This document shows, one piece after another, positions 15,615-24,385 of a stretch of DNA of 37,493 bases. Source of the stretch: a virus. Below the pieces are notes generated by a model. That model was not told where the DNA came from and made no database searches. It saw only the letters and a list, made by a program, of their open reading frames with translations. Each line of letters begins with the position of its first letter. The stretch's first letter is position 1. The position numbers and the translations under genes were made by a program. The stretch is taken from positions 1 to 37,493 of the IMG/VR virus record IMGVR_UViG_3300020057_000086, one strand, 5' to 3'.

Positions 15615-16298
15615 ATGGCATCGAATCTTAAACAAATCCTTAGAGCATCGGCAGCACTCGCTACGCCTACCACAGAGTACGGCACCAGCTACGAGGACTT
15701 GCGAAAGTCCGGAACAGCAACCGCGTCAACCGCAAACAAGCTAACATCCTCCGCTGGAGCATTTACTACAGCCGGAGAGAACGGCTTGATCGCTGTCGGT
15801 GACATTATAAAAAATACAACTACAGGTAAATTTGCCTTAGTAACCGGCATAGATAGCGCTACAGAGTTGTCTATTAGCGTGGATATTTTCTTAGATACAA
15901 ACACATATAGCATCTACACTAACCACGGATTAAAAATAAATGACACCTTTGACCTCGCGCTGGCAGTGCTGAACGTAACCGCAGCGGCAACAGACGTAGG
16001 CGACACCTTAGACGTGTACCTAGACACATCATTCGACGGAGGGGTATCATTTATAAACATCGGACACTTTACTCAAGTGCTCGGTAACGGAGGAGTCAAG
16101 AAATTTATAATGAGCTTCAAGGCAACACCTATCACTACAGCTAACTCCGTAGCGTTTACAGCAGATCAAGCGGCATCCGCAGCACTCCAAATAGGATTCG
16201 GAGACAGATTCCGATTCCGCACAGTGACCGTAGACGCAGATGGAGACGCAACATTCACCTACTCATTGGATTTATTCCTAAAGAAAACATCTAGATAA
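15615..16298 (+). CDS. Virion structural protein, 227 aa
   Basis: A beta-rich, Thr/Ala/Asp-rich protein with a repeated strand-turn pattern (LALAVLNVTAAATDVGDTLDVYLDTSFDGGVSFINIGHF) resembling phage surface or decoration modules. No enzymatic motif is present. The gene lies one base before the next start in the head operon. The specific function is not recognisable. Confidence 0.55.
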   Translation: MASNLKQILRASAALATPTTEYGTSYEDLRKSGTATASTANKLTSSAGAFTTAGENGLIAVGDIIKNTTTGKFALVTGIDSATELSISVDIFLDTNTYSIYTNHGLKINDTFDLALAVLNVTAAATDVGDTLDVYLDTSFDGGVSFINIGHFTQVLGNGGVKKFIMSFKATPITTANSVAFTADQAASAALQIGFGDRFRFRTVTVDADGDATFTYSLDLFLKKTSR

Positions 16299-16299
16299 A

Positions 16300-16623
16300 A
16301 TGATTGAATACAAAGCAAAAATCAAAGGAATAGAGAAAGTCAGACATCAGGCAACTGGAACTGACTTCTTGGAGGTTACAGTGGACGTGATAACAATCAC
16401 GGAGGAGGGTGAAGAAGTAGTCAGTACCCAAAAGCATGCACTCGATCCAGTAATAACTACAGACGAACTAGTGGAGGTAGTGGAGAAGATCCGCGCTGGG
16501 TGGCAATTAGAGCAAGAACAAAAAGAAGCAAACAAGGAAGACAATGCTATCAACGAAAACGTCTACGCTTTACAAAAAGAGTTAATTGACGCCGAAGTGG
16601 TCAACGGAGAGGTGACAAAATAA
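16300..16623 (+). CDS. Hypothetical small protein in the structural operon, 107 aa
   Basis: Separated from the previous stop by a single base. The first half is beta-rich (MIEYKAKIKGIEKVRHQATGTDFLEVTVDVITI); the second is helical and Glu/Lys-rich. Its placement suggests a virion or assembly role, but no family is recognised. Confidence 0.5.
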   Translation: MIEYKAKIKGIEKVRHQATGTDFLEVTVDVITITEEGEEVVSTQKHALDPVITTDELVEVVEKIRAGWQLEQEQKEANKEDNAINENVYALQKELIDAEVVNGEVTK

Positions 16624-16630
16624 AAAACAC

Positions 16631-17293
16631 ATGAATAAAGTAGAAAATTTAAAAAAGAAAACATCAGGTTCTAAGGTGGGACTGACAGAAAACGTCATGT
16701 ACCGTCTTATAGATAAAGACGGAAAGCTAAAGTCAATGTTCCAGCTGAACTCATTCGGACGTTCAATTATGGAAAAAGCTCGTGAGGGTTTTAGTCCATA
16801 TGACAAGAATGGAAACGTAAAGCCGGGACACAGAGCGCAGTTAGCACTTTACGGTTTGCGTATCAACGGAATCACAGGAAACTGGGTGACTGAAATGCAC
16901 GTATCAAACGGAGTACCAACTGTGGGCAAGGCGCTAGTAGCAGGACGAATCAACGGATCAGGTACACCAGCGGCGGCGGCTTGGATCGGAATCGGAATCG
17001 GCACTACGGCATTTAATATAGCAGACACAGCACTAGAAACAGAGAGGGATGAGGGTGGAGCATCAAACACCACTCACAAAGCAGCATCGGTCTCATTGGT
17101 AACCACAGACACTACAAACGACACAGCACAACTGGTGACTTCTTTCACAATCACAGCAACCCTAGCAGTCACAGAGTCAGGAGCATTCAATGCGACACCA
17201 ACCGGCACGATCCTATGTAGGCAGACATTCTCCGCGATTAACGTAGTATCAGGCGACACATTGCAAATCACATGGAAGATAGACGTCGATTAG
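16631..17293 (+). CDS. Virion appendage or decoration protein, 220 aa
   Basis: An N-terminal basic region leads into a beta-rich domain (about 90-220) with IGIGIGTTAFNIADTALETE ... VTESGAFN ... ILCRQTFSAINVVSGDTLQITWKIDV. The same plan (GxG-T-A, 'DTAL-TE', an F-N/I-D-G turn, a final amphipathic strand) recurs in the C-terminal half of the protein at 25887-26462. This suggests paralogous surface domains, perhaps at head and tail. No catalytic motif. Confidence 0.6.
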   Translation: MNKVENLKKKTSGSKVGLTENVMYRLIDKDGKLKSMFQLNSFGRSIMEKAREGFSPYDKNGNVKPGHRAQLALYGLRINGITGNWVTEMHVSNGVPTVGKALVAGRINGSGTPAAAAWIGIGIGTTAFNIADTALETERDEGGASNTTHKAASVSLVTTDTTNDTAQLVTSFTITATLAVTESGAFNATPTGTILCRQTFSAINVVSGDTLQITWKIDVD

Positions 17294-17314
17294 TAACTTA
17301 ATTTTTTATAAAAA

Positions 17315-17815
17315 ATGTCAAGATATAGAATATATAATGGTGCGATGCCAACGACTGCGAAGTTCGTTGCCGTAACTACTGGTACTGCTATCAAAACCTT
17401 GCTTCAATTAAAGGCTTTTAACCAATGTAAAATTGTTGCTTGGGGAATTTCATTTGATGGAAGTGCTGCGGCTACTCCCATACCAGTAGAATTACTGGAA
17501 ACAGGAACAGTTTTCGCAACAGTGACAACACTCGCTGATGCAGATTGTCACAAGTTAGCTGGAGCAGATCAAGCAGTAGCATCTGTGGCAGGTCTTACAA
17601 TGGGAACAGCAGCAACAGGATTTACTGCATCTGCTGAGGGTACAATTACAGTTACTCGTTTGTTTGATGCTCAACTCGTAGCTCCAACAAATCAATACAT
17701 TTACCAATTTCCACTCGGACAAGAACCAGTCTTGGTTATAGGTAACTCTTGCCGTATTCGTACTCATTCAGCCGCAGCAGTAAACGCAGTTTGTTGGATT
17801 GAAGTAGAAATCTAA
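17315..17815 (+). CDS. Virion structural protein with divergent codon use, 166 aa
   Basis: A beta-rich protein with Ala/Thr/Val-rich strands (FVAVTTGTAIKTLLQLKAFNQCKIVAWGISFDG) like a jelly-roll or decoration fold. Codons end in T far more often than in the surrounding head genes, which prefer A- and C-ending codons; this change starts here and lasts through the next gene. That suggests a recently acquired pair. Function unknown. Confidence 0.55.
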   Translation: MSRYRIYNGAMPTTAKFVAVTTGTAIKTLLQLKAFNQCKIVAWGISFDGSAAATPIPVELLETGTVFATVTTLADADCHKLAGADQAVASVAGLTMGTAATGFTASAEGTITVTRLFDAQLVAPTNQYIYQFPLGQEPVLVIGNSCRIRTHSAAAVNAVCWIEVEI

Positions 17816-17829
17816 AATGGCAACTCATT

Positions 17830-18567
17830 ATGGCAATAACATTCACAGACCAAGATACTCCTGACAAAGTAGACGGAACTGATGCAGCTAGTTATGCTTC
17901 TTCGTCTTGGACACCTCCAAATGAGCTGATTATTTTATTTGTCTTTAATTCTAAATTTTCGGGTGCTTCTGTCATTCCAACTGTTTCGGGAAATAGTTTA
18001 ACTTGGTTTCAAATAGCGACTGTGAGCTTAACGAGTGAAAATGCAGGATATATGCGTTGCACTTTATTTGGTGCAAATGGTAGTGGAGCTACTGATGGTG
18101 TTACAACATTTGATTTTGCAGGTGAAACTCAAATGGGTATTCGTGCTTTCTTTATGAGTGCATCAGGAACTGATGTGGCTAATGGAGTGGTTCAATCCTT
18201 CATTCAAGCTCCAACTGGAACTGTTACAAGTGCAAATTCCATTTCTATTGCCTTATCAGCAGCAGGTAATAGTGAAAATAGACCAGTCGCTGGATTTGCC
18301 AATGACCGCAATAATCCAATAACACCAAGAACTAACTGGACAGAGATGGATGAAATTACCAGTGCTTCTGGTTTTGACCAAAGAGCAGAAACACAAGTCC
18401 GCACAGGTACATTTGAAACAACTGCAAGTGCTTCTGGGAGTGAAGCAGGTGATGAATGGATAGGTGAATGGATAGGTATAGCAGCAGAAATAAAAGCACC
18501 TGCCGCCGCAGTCTTTCTGCCTCCAAAACGATTCAAACAAGCAATTAATAGAGCTTCAACTTACTAA
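17830..18567 (+). CDS. Virion surface protein, 245 aa
   Basis: A Ser/Thr/Ala-rich beta protein with a jelly-roll-like pattern (LIILFVFNSKF..., RCTLFGANGSGA, IGIAAEIKAPA). It ends with a basic PPKRFKQAINRAS tail. Codon use is T-rich like that of its left neighbour. It probably displays a surface domain on the head or neck; no known family is recognised. Confidence 0.55.
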   Translation: MAITFTDQDTPDKVDGTDAASYASSSWTPPNELIILFVFNSKFSGASVIPTVSGNSLTWFQIATVSLTSENAGYMRCTLFGANGSGATDGVTTFDFAGETQMGIRAFFMSASGTDVANGVVQSFIQAPTGTVTSANSISIALSAAGNSENRPVAGFANDRNNPITPRTNWTEMDEITSASGFDQRAETQVRTGTFETTASASGSEAGDEWIGEWIGIAAEIKAPAAAVFLPPKRFKQAINRASTY

Positions 18568-18568
18568 T

Positions 18569-19120
18569 ATGGCAAGATTCGGTAGAACATTTCCAATAAA
18601 GGCACACATAAACTATCAAGGAAGACAGGGCATTTATTTTAATCGTTCACTTTCGTCTACTTTAATAGAATCTACTGTACTTGTGGATACGGTAAACAAA
18701 CTCACAGCAAGAACTTTAACGGACATCGCCACACTTGTAGATACGATCCAAAAAAGCACAGCAAGGACAATCGTGGAAGTGGTCACACTAGTGGATACAA
18801 TCACGCGCCAAATGACAAAGGTACTCACGGACGTGGTGGCGTTAGTAGACGTAGTAAATAAGCAGACGGCGAGAACACTCACAGAGGTAGTGACCGTAGT
18901 GGATACAGTGGTAAAACAACTAGGTAAAACACTCACCGAAACTATCACTCTGGTAGATTCAATTATAAGCTCTGTTATAAGCTCTGTTATTACTAAGGCG
19001 AAGAAAGGAATCACCGTACTTTTTTCAATCGTATACAAACAGGACATAAATGTGTTATTATTAAAGAATAAGGATCGCCATATTTTGACAACCAAGAGAG
19101 ACGATAAAACAATAATATGA
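18569..19120 (+). CDS. 18-residue tandem-repeat protein, 183 aa
   Basis: After a basic N-terminus (1-37), residues 38-127 are five tandem 18-residue repeats of the form LVDT-x2-K-x2-ARTLTE-x-VT, then a shortened sixth. Each unit alternates a hydrophobic strand with a polar turn, suggesting a fibrous or solenoid structure. The C-terminus is basic. The stop overlaps the next start (ATGA 19117-19120), tying it to the connector genes. It could be a spacer-like neck or whisker component; that is inference. Confidence 0.6.
   Translation: MARFGRTFPIKAHINYQGRQGIYFNRSLSSTLIESTVLVDTVNKLTARTLTDIATLVDTIQKSTARTIVEVVTLVDTITRQMTKVLTDVVALVDVVNKQTARTLTEVVTVVDTVVKQLGKTLTETITLVDSIISSVISSVITKAKKGITVLFSIVYKQDINVLLLKNKDRHILTTKRDDKTII
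18680..18967 (+). repeat. 54-bp tandem coding repeats
   Basis: Five 54-bp units encoding the 18-residue LVDT repeat, plus a partial sixth (LVDSII). Units are diverged at the nucleotide level. A smaller 12-bp direct repeat (TTATAAGCTCTG twice) follows directly. Confidence 0.7.
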
Positions 19121-20031
19121 GAACACTACTAGCACCAACCGAAGATTTTATAAAACTAGAACGCACTACACTAGACGCAGACGTAAGTGCCGGAAGTAGC
19201 GTAACACTTGTACTAAAAAATAACGGAGGTATTGCAGAAAATACTTTCATAGTGATAGGTAGAGAGGGTAGTGAAAAAGCTGAACTCCAAAAAGTAAATC
19301 AACTAGTGGTACTCGGAACAGACGTGCGAGTAGCAACGCTTTTATTTGCACACAAAAAAGGAGAGCCAATAACCGTCTACCGATACGACAAAAGAAAATT
19401 CTATGGGGCGCTTACAGCTAATGGAGCGTACACAGAACTAACCGGAGACGGCTCACCGGTAGCAATACAAGTAGACGATCCACAAGGAACACTTCTAGAA
19501 TACTCCGCAAGCTCTTATACCTACTTCAAGGCAACATACTACAACTCAGTATCACTTCTTGAAACCGATGCGTCAGATAGCCAAGCAGTACTAGCGGACG
19601 AAAGCGCACGGTACACATCGCTCTACGCAATACGAGTACAGGCAGGACTCACAAATAATCCATATATCGACGATGGACGAATAGAAAGAAAAAGAATGCA
19701 AGCAGAAAACGAAATAAATTCGTCGCTTTTTAGAATTTATACATTACCTCTAGCAACTATACCACCACTCGTTCAAAGAATTTGTGAATTACTCGCAGCC
19801 GGATACATAGACTTTGAAGAATACGGCCCTGATGGGCAAGGCGTGAAGTGGCTCGGAGAAGCACGTGGTATATTAAAATCCCTTAGAGACGGTGTACAAT
19901 TTTTAATCGCCACAGACGGTACTGAATTTACACGAAACACAAGCGACGGTAGAGGTATAGTAGGATATCCTGACGAGGTCGACGATCACTCAGGGCCGGC
20001 TCAGTTTTTTAAGATGGGACAAAAATTCTAA
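19117..20031 (+). CDS. Head-tail connector (DUF1320 / gp36-like) with an N-terminal extra domain, 304 aa
   Basis: The first about 85 residues form a beta-rich module (TTLDADVSAGSSVTLVLKNNGGIAENTFIVIGREGSEKAEL). After this come residues YSASSYTYFKATYYNSV, and then the helical part: RKRMQAENEINSSLFRIYTLPL, PPLVQRICELLAAGYIDFEEYG and WLGEARGILKSLRDG. This second part matches the gp36-like/DUF1320 connectors that attach to the portal. Its position, directly before the tail completion genes, agrees. Confidence 0.65.
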   Translation: MRTLLAPTEDFIKLERTTLDADVSAGSSVTLVLKNNGGIAENTFIVIGREGSEKAELQKVNQLVVLGTDVRVATLLFAHKKGEPITVYRYDKRKFYGALTANGAYTELTGDGSPVAIQVDDPQGTLLEYSASSYTYFKATYYNSVSLLETDASDSQAVLADESARYTSLYAIRVQAGLTNNPYIDDGRIERKRMQAENEINSSLFRIYTLPLATIPPLVQRICELLAAGYIDFEEYGPDGQGVKWLGEARGILKSLRDGVQFLIATDGTEFTRNTSDGRGIVGYPDEVDDHSGPAQFFKMGQKF

Positions 20032-20487
20032 ATGTTAGATCTTACTTGGAGCATTGAGGGAGATGCCCAGCTAGTGCGTCGCCTTCGTGGAATTGGGAAA
20101 GAAGTAAAAGACTGGACACCAGCATTCGGAGAAGCTGCGGAGAAGCTAAAAAGTATTTTTGAAAACGATGTATTCCGAACAGAGGGAGGAGCGATACAGG
20201 AGAAATGGCAACCATTAAAACCACAGTACCTAGCGCAGAAGCTGAAGCAAGGATACCCAGCAGACATTCTCATTCGGACAGGAGTCATGAAAAATAGTTT
20301 TTTTACAGAGTCTAGTAGGATGCAGGGGGTAGTTTCAAACCAATCACCATACTTCAAGTATCACCAATCAAAAACACCACGCAGTAAACTCCCTCGTCGT
20401 ATTATAATGAAGCTAGGAAACAAGCAAAAAGAAATCGTAGTGAAAGTTTTTCATACTTACTGGTACAAAAAAGTAAACAATAAATAA
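20032..20487 (+). CDS. Phage virion morphogenesis / tail completion protein (gpG-like), 151 aa
   Basis: The order of motifs fits the phage virion morphogenesis family: an N-terminal strand and helix, then F-RTEGGAIQEKWQPLKPQYLAQK, then ILIRTGVMKNSFF and a final YFKYHQSK segment. These proteins complete the head-tail joint. The ATG follows the previous stop immediately, so translation is probably coupled. Confidence 0.75.
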   Translation: MLDLTWSIEGDAQLVRRLRGIGKEVKDWTPAFGEAAEKLKSIFENDVFRTEGGAIQEKWQPLKPQYLAQKLKQGYPADILIRTGVMKNSFFTESSRMQGVVSNQSPYFKYHQSKTPRSKLPRRIIMKLGNKQKEIVVKVFHTYWYKKVNNK

Positions 20488-20488
20488 A

Positions 20489-20986
20489 ATGTACGAAGAC
20501 CCAATCATAAAAAAATACCGACAACTAATAGAAACCGCAATGCCGGGCATCTTTAGAAGTTTCTTTCAAGGAGACCCATTCCGGATACCGGCATCCAACC
20601 TGCCAGCGCTGATAATTTCAAAATCAAACACATCCGTAGGCACACACAGCAACGCCGAAGACTCTCATGAAATAACACTCACATTGACGGTCGTAACAGA
20701 CATCAGGGCAGAGAGGAGCGATGAGCAGAGCATGACTCCCGGTATAGCGCAACTTTATGATATAATAGAGGGGAGGGAGGAGACCACATATAAGCTGAAA
20801 GACGGCAAATGCATACTTGATATTTTACGAAGAAATCAAATCGTCGACGCAGCGTACAACCTCCGGACGAATCTAGGATCAATAACTCAAGTGAGCTACG
20901 GCTTGACACAAGGGCGAAGATCCGCAGAGGGATACGCAACGGAGGGACAGGTCGAGTTTATAGCAACTTATTCACAATTAAGATAA
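20489..20986 (+). CDS. Putative tail terminator protein, 165 aa
   Basis: The size, position (after the tail completion protein, before the tail tube) and fold-like pattern fit a gp37-like tail terminator: an N-terminal helix, a LPALIISKS strand, HEITLTLTVVTDI, and a final GQVEFIATYS strand. These form the ring that caps the tail tube at the neck. No diagnostic motif exists, so the call rests on context. Confidence 0.6.
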   Translation: MYEDPIIKKYRQLIETAMPGIFRSFFQGDPFRIPASNLPALIISKSNTSVGTHSNAEDSHEITLTLTVVTDIRAERSDEQSMTPGIAQLYDIIEGREETTYKLKDGKCILDILRRNQIVDAAYNLRTNLGSITQVSYGLTQGRRSAEGYATEGQVEFIATYSQLR

Positions 20987-20993
20987 TAAAAAA

Positions 20994-21188
20994 ATGACAA
21001 AAGTAACATCAACAAAAGCAATATCGTTTCCAAAATTAGAATGGGCAATATCAGAGGGCGAGACAAAAGAACTTCCACATGGAGAAGAAGCCCAAGCACA
21101 GATACTAGCGTGGCCGGAGATCACTCCAGTCGGATCAGAAACAAAAGTCGAAAAAGAAGAATTTAAAAATAAAAATAACAATAAATAA
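20994..21188 (+). CDS. Hypothetical small protein before the tail tube gene, 64 aa
   Basis: A short gene in the tail operon; the N-terminal half (SFPKLEWAISEGETKELPHGEEAQAQIL) may be structured, and the tail is Lys/Asn-rich and low-complexity. Two bases separate it from the tail tube start. No family is recognised. Confidence 0.5.
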   Translation: MTKVTSTKAISFPKLEWAISEGETKELPHGEEAQAQILAWPEITPVGSETKVEKEEFKNKNNNK

Positions 21189-21190
21189 AC

Positions 21191-22195
21191 ATGGCAAAAA
21201 CAAGTGGAACACAAGTAGCAGTCGGACTAGGTATCGAGGGATACGCAACACCCGGCACAGCTGTCGCAGAGACAGTTTTTATTCCTTGGACAGAGTTCTC
21301 TCTCCAAGGGATATCTGAAAAGTCACATTTTACATCAGCGAGAGGACTTCGAAACATGTCCTCCAACTCAATGATACGCAGGAAGTATGCGCAAGGGTCA
21401 CTCGGATTCGTTCCGGACGTAAAGAACATGCCATATGCACTATCACTAGCGCTCGGAGGAGTCTCAAGTTCCGGTATCTCTGATTCAGCATACACTCACA
21501 CATTCACCGTAAACAACACCAACGCTATACCAAGAACAGCAACCCTAACAATCGAGGAGGGAGGCGTACAGACCGTCCAGTACCTAAACTGCGTCTGCAA
21601 CTCGCTGAACTTTGAAGTAGGAGACGACTATGCTAAATCAACCATAGAACTCATCGGACAATTCCCCGGTACAGATACGATCAGCGAATCATACGCAAAT
21701 GAAACAGAATTCGCATACCATCAATACACTGCGAAATTTGGAACATCACTATCTAACGCAACAGGCAACTCAGCGACACCACTCAAAGCATTCACTTTAA
21801 GTATAAATAACAATGTACTTCTTGACGAAGCATTCCTATCTGGATCTAACGAAATCACCGATGGCAACCTAGTGATGGGACGCCTAGAAGTAACCGGAAG
21901 TTATACTCTACACTTTGAAAACACCACAGAGCTAGCGAAGTACCAAGCCAACACGAAGAACGCATTGATAGTTTCATTCATAGGGTCACTCATAGGGTCA
22001 TCCTCACTAGAAACAATCCAATTCAAACTAGGTCGCTTAATCCTAACCAAGCCACCAGTAGAATACAACATAGACGGACTCCTAGTGCTGACTCAAGAAT
22101 TTACAGTAGAGTACGAAGCGACAGACCTAGAAATCCAAGCAGTCGTAATAAATAACGTGAACAGTGCATCGACTCGTGTGTACGACAAAGCATAA
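21191..22195 (+). CDS. Major tail tube protein, 334 aa
   Basis: N-terminal motif GIEGYATPGTAVAETVFIPWTEFSL is typical of siphovirus tail tube proteins. It is followed by an alternating beta pattern (YTHTFTVNNTNAIPRTATLTIEEGG; FTLSINNNVLLDEAFLSGSNEI) and a C-terminal tube strand region. Hexameric rings of such proteins build the tail. It lies directly before the frameshifting chaperone genes, the standard position. Confidence 0.82.
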   Translation: MAKTSGTQVAVGLGIEGYATPGTAVAETVFIPWTEFSLQGISEKSHFTSARGLRNMSSNSMIRRKYAQGSLGFVPDVKNMPYALSLALGGVSSSGISDSAYTHTFTVNNTNAIPRTATLTIEEGGVQTVQYLNCVCNSLNFEVGDDYAKSTIELIGQFPGTDTISESYANETEFAYHQYTAKFGTSLSNATGNSATPLKAFTLSINNNVLLDEAFLSGSNEITDGNLVMGRLEVTGSYTLHFENTTELAKYQANTKNALIVSFIGSLIGSSSLETIQFKLGRLILTKPPVEYNIDGLLVLTQEFTVEYEATDLEIQAVVINNVNSASTRVYDKA

Positions 22196-22222
22196 TTATT
22201 AAAACTTTAAATCAAAAAACCA

Positions 22223-22606
22223 ATGACAACACAAACAAGAAGTACAAAAGAAATCGTAACACCTAGTGGAAACAAAGTAGTCGTCTATGACTACATCACA
22301 GGAGGAGAGATGCGAAAGATAACGGCACTCTACATGCGAGACATAACTGCCGGAGATTTTAATGGAGTAGGAGAGAAAAAGGCAATGAGCAAAGTGCCTG
22401 TTTTGGCCGTGTTTGAAGCACAGGAACTAGCACTCAAAATGCTGATAGTTTCCGTAGACGGTGGAAGTAAAGAAGAAGCATATGACAGCGCGATGGCACT
22501 AAGGGAAGAAGATCTAGCGGTATTAATGACGGAGATAGATCAGTACACTTCCGGGACGACCGAAAAAAAAAACGAATCCTCACCAACTACATCGCAGGAC
22601 GCCTAG
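22223..22606 (+). CDS. Tail assembly chaperone G (unshifted product), 127 aa
   Basis: Lies between the tail tube and the tape measure, the invariant position of tail assembly chaperones. The protein starts with TPSGNKVVVYDYITGGEMR and is helical afterwards. The frame contains a slippery A_AAA_AAC near its 3' end. The unshifted product ends at TAG 22604-22606. The chaperone coats the tape measure during tail assembly. Confidence 0.75.
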   Translation: MTTQTRSTKEIVTPSGNKVVVYDYITGGEMRKITALYMRDITAGDFNGVGEKKAMSKVPVLAVFEAQELALKMLIVSVDGGSKEEAYDSAMALREEDLAVLMTEIDQYTSGTTEKKNESSPTTSQDA

Positions 22607-22743
22607 TCGACGAAATGATTGTAGTCACAATCTGTGAAGCATATGGATGGGACTGGCAGACTTATGAAAACCAACCGCTATGGTTTATTGATCTCATAAA
22701 AAAGAAGATGGAAATTGACGCTAAGAAATCAAAAAGCAAATAA
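22223..22743 (+). CDS. Tail assembly chaperone GT (-1 frameshift product), about 173 aa
   Basis: A -1 shift at 22567-22573 joins the G frame to a downstream frame that has no good start of its own. That frame encodes about 56 residues (RILTNYIAGRLVDEMIVVTICEAYGWDW ...) and ends at TAA 22741-22743, 4 bases before the tape measure ATG. The helical, Trp-rich extension fits a T domain that binds the tail tube subunit, as in lambda gpGT. Confidence 0.8.
22567..22573 (+). promoter_or_regulatory. Programmed -1 frameshift site A_AAA_AAC
   Basis: In the G frame the codons are AAA AAA AAC; the preceding A completes the X_XXY_YYZ heptamer. Slipping back by one base allows reading of the T extension. 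A run of ten A residues (22563-22572) surrounds it. I did not find a strong downstream hairpin by eye. Confidence 0.8.
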
Positions 22744-22747
22744 CAAA

Positions 22748-24379
22748 ATGAACGGAGACCAAACACTCAATATAATAATCAAAGCCAAAGACCAAGCCAG
22801 CGCCACGCTTGATAAATTCAAAGGCAAGGTGGAGGGCATGCAACCGGCATTCAGAACGATGGCAGCTGTGGGGACTGCGGCGTTTGTTGGTATTGCAGCG
22901 GTAGCATATAAAAGCATAACGGCATACGCAGAAGTAGAGCGATCGCAAAGACAACTCGAACACGCCATCATTGGAATATCAAAAGGTACACGTGAGCAAG
23001 TAGTAGAAATAGAAAGACAAGTAACTGCACTCGAAAAGAAAGCAGGGGTGGATGCCGACAGCTTAAAGATGGGAGTAGCCCAGCTCGCTACTTTTGGATT
23101 ACAAGGTAAAAACGTAGTAGCTCTGACGAAGTCACTTGCAGATCTAACTGTTAATCAAAACGGACTGAACGCAAGCGGAGACCAGTACGTGGCAAGTGCC
23201 AACATTATGGCAAAAGCAATGCGCGGAGAATTTGGAATGCTCCAAAAAATGGGAATCCGTTTCACTGAACATCAACAAGAATTAATAAAGACAGGAACGG
23301 AGACACAAAAAGTAGCAGCAATCACAGAGGGGCTAGCACAAAATCTGAGAGAGACCACAGACACAGTAGGTGGGGTGGACTTAGCGATGGCAAAGCTCCA
23401 AAGAGCGCAGGAAAACATTACAGAGGGCATCGGCAAGGCACTGGCTCCAGCACTCGCAGGTTTACTGGAAAAACTCCAACCAATAATTGAAAGGTTTGCT
23501 GACTGGGCAGACAAACATCCGGAACTGATAGCAAAAATCGTATTATTGGTAGGAGGACTCGCAGGACTGGTGGCAGTGATCGGCATAATAGGAATAGCAC
23601 TACCGGCAATCATTGCTGGGTTTGCCCTCTTAGCAAGTCCAATAACCCTAACCGTGATAGCAGTCACAGCAGTGATCGCTGGCTTTGTTTTGGCCAAGGA
23701 TAAGATGGTAGAACTAGCAGACGCACTAGACGAGAAGACTGGAATCATAACTTTATTTAAATGGGCATGGGATCAAATATATGCGATGTTCGTTAACAAC
23801 CTAATGCCAGCAATCCAGCAACTATGGGAGTCCCTCAAACCACTAGAGCCGATACTTACACTCATCGCAAAAGTGGTGGGGGTAGTTTTAATCGGAGCGG
23901 TGTATGCGATTACCCTCGCAATAACTGGATGGGTTCAAGTCATTGGAAACATCATAGCCCTCGGCTCAAAATTTGCAGCGAACATCATCGACTTTTTTGT
24001 ATATCCAATTAAAACTTTTATAGACATGGTAAAGAGCGCCATCGAATACGTGGGATACTTGATCGACAAAATGTCAGAAGTAGGCGGAGGCATTAAAGGT
24101 GCAGTATCAAGCGTTGGTAAAAAGGTAGGGAAAATACTCGGCTTCGAACACGGAGGCACCGTACCGGGAGCAATAGGACAAGCAGTGCCGATCATAGCAC
24201 ACGGAGGCGAGGAGGTTATCCCGGCAGGTAGAGCGCGAAACGGAGGAGGGGGGTCAAACATAATACTCAACTTAAACTATCCACAATTCAAAAGCAAAGA
24301 AGACATCGATGTGGTTCGGGCCCAATTGGAACTTGCGATGCGAGACGTAGTGCGAATTTATAAATTACAACCAGCATAA
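22748..24379 (+). CDS. Tape measure protein, 543 aa
   Basis: I chose ATG 22748, giving MNGDQTLNIIIKAKDQASATL, the typical start of short tape measure proteins; an in-frame ATG at 22715 overlaps the T frame. The N-terminus matches phage-related minor tail proteins (LNIIIKAKDQASATLDKFKG ... MAAVGTAAFVGIAAVAYKSI). A hydrophobic block at about 255-330 contains several membrane-like segments, and the C-terminus has GGGGSNIILNL. At about 1.5 angstrom per residue, a rule known for tape measures, the tail would be roughly 80 nm. Confidence 0.85.
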   Translation: MNGDQTLNIIIKAKDQASATLDKFKGKVEGMQPAFRTMAAVGTAAFVGIAAVAYKSITAYAEVERSQRQLEHAIIGISKGTREQVVEIERQVTALEKKAGVDADSLKMGVAQLATFGLQGKNVVALTKSLADLTVNQNGLNASGDQYVASANIMAKAMRGEFGMLQKMGIRFTEHQQELIKTGTETQKVAAITEGLAQNLRETTDTVGGVDLAMAKLQRAQENITEGIGKALAPALAGLLEKLQPIIERFADWADKHPELIAKIVLLVGGLAGLVAVIGIIGIALPAIIAGFALLASPITLTVIAVTAVIAGFVLAKDKMVELADALDEKTGIITLFKWAWDQIYAMFVNNLMPAIQQLWESLKPLEPILTLIAKVVGVVLIGAVYAITLAITGWVQVIGNIIALGSKFAANIIDFFVYPIKTFIDMVKSAIEYVGYLIDKMSEVGGGIKGAVSSVGKKVGKILGFEHGGTVPGAIGQAVPIIAHGGEEVIPAGRARNGGGGSNIILNLNYPQFKSKEDIDVVRAQLELAMRDVVRIYKLQPA

Positions 24380-24385
24380 AAAACC

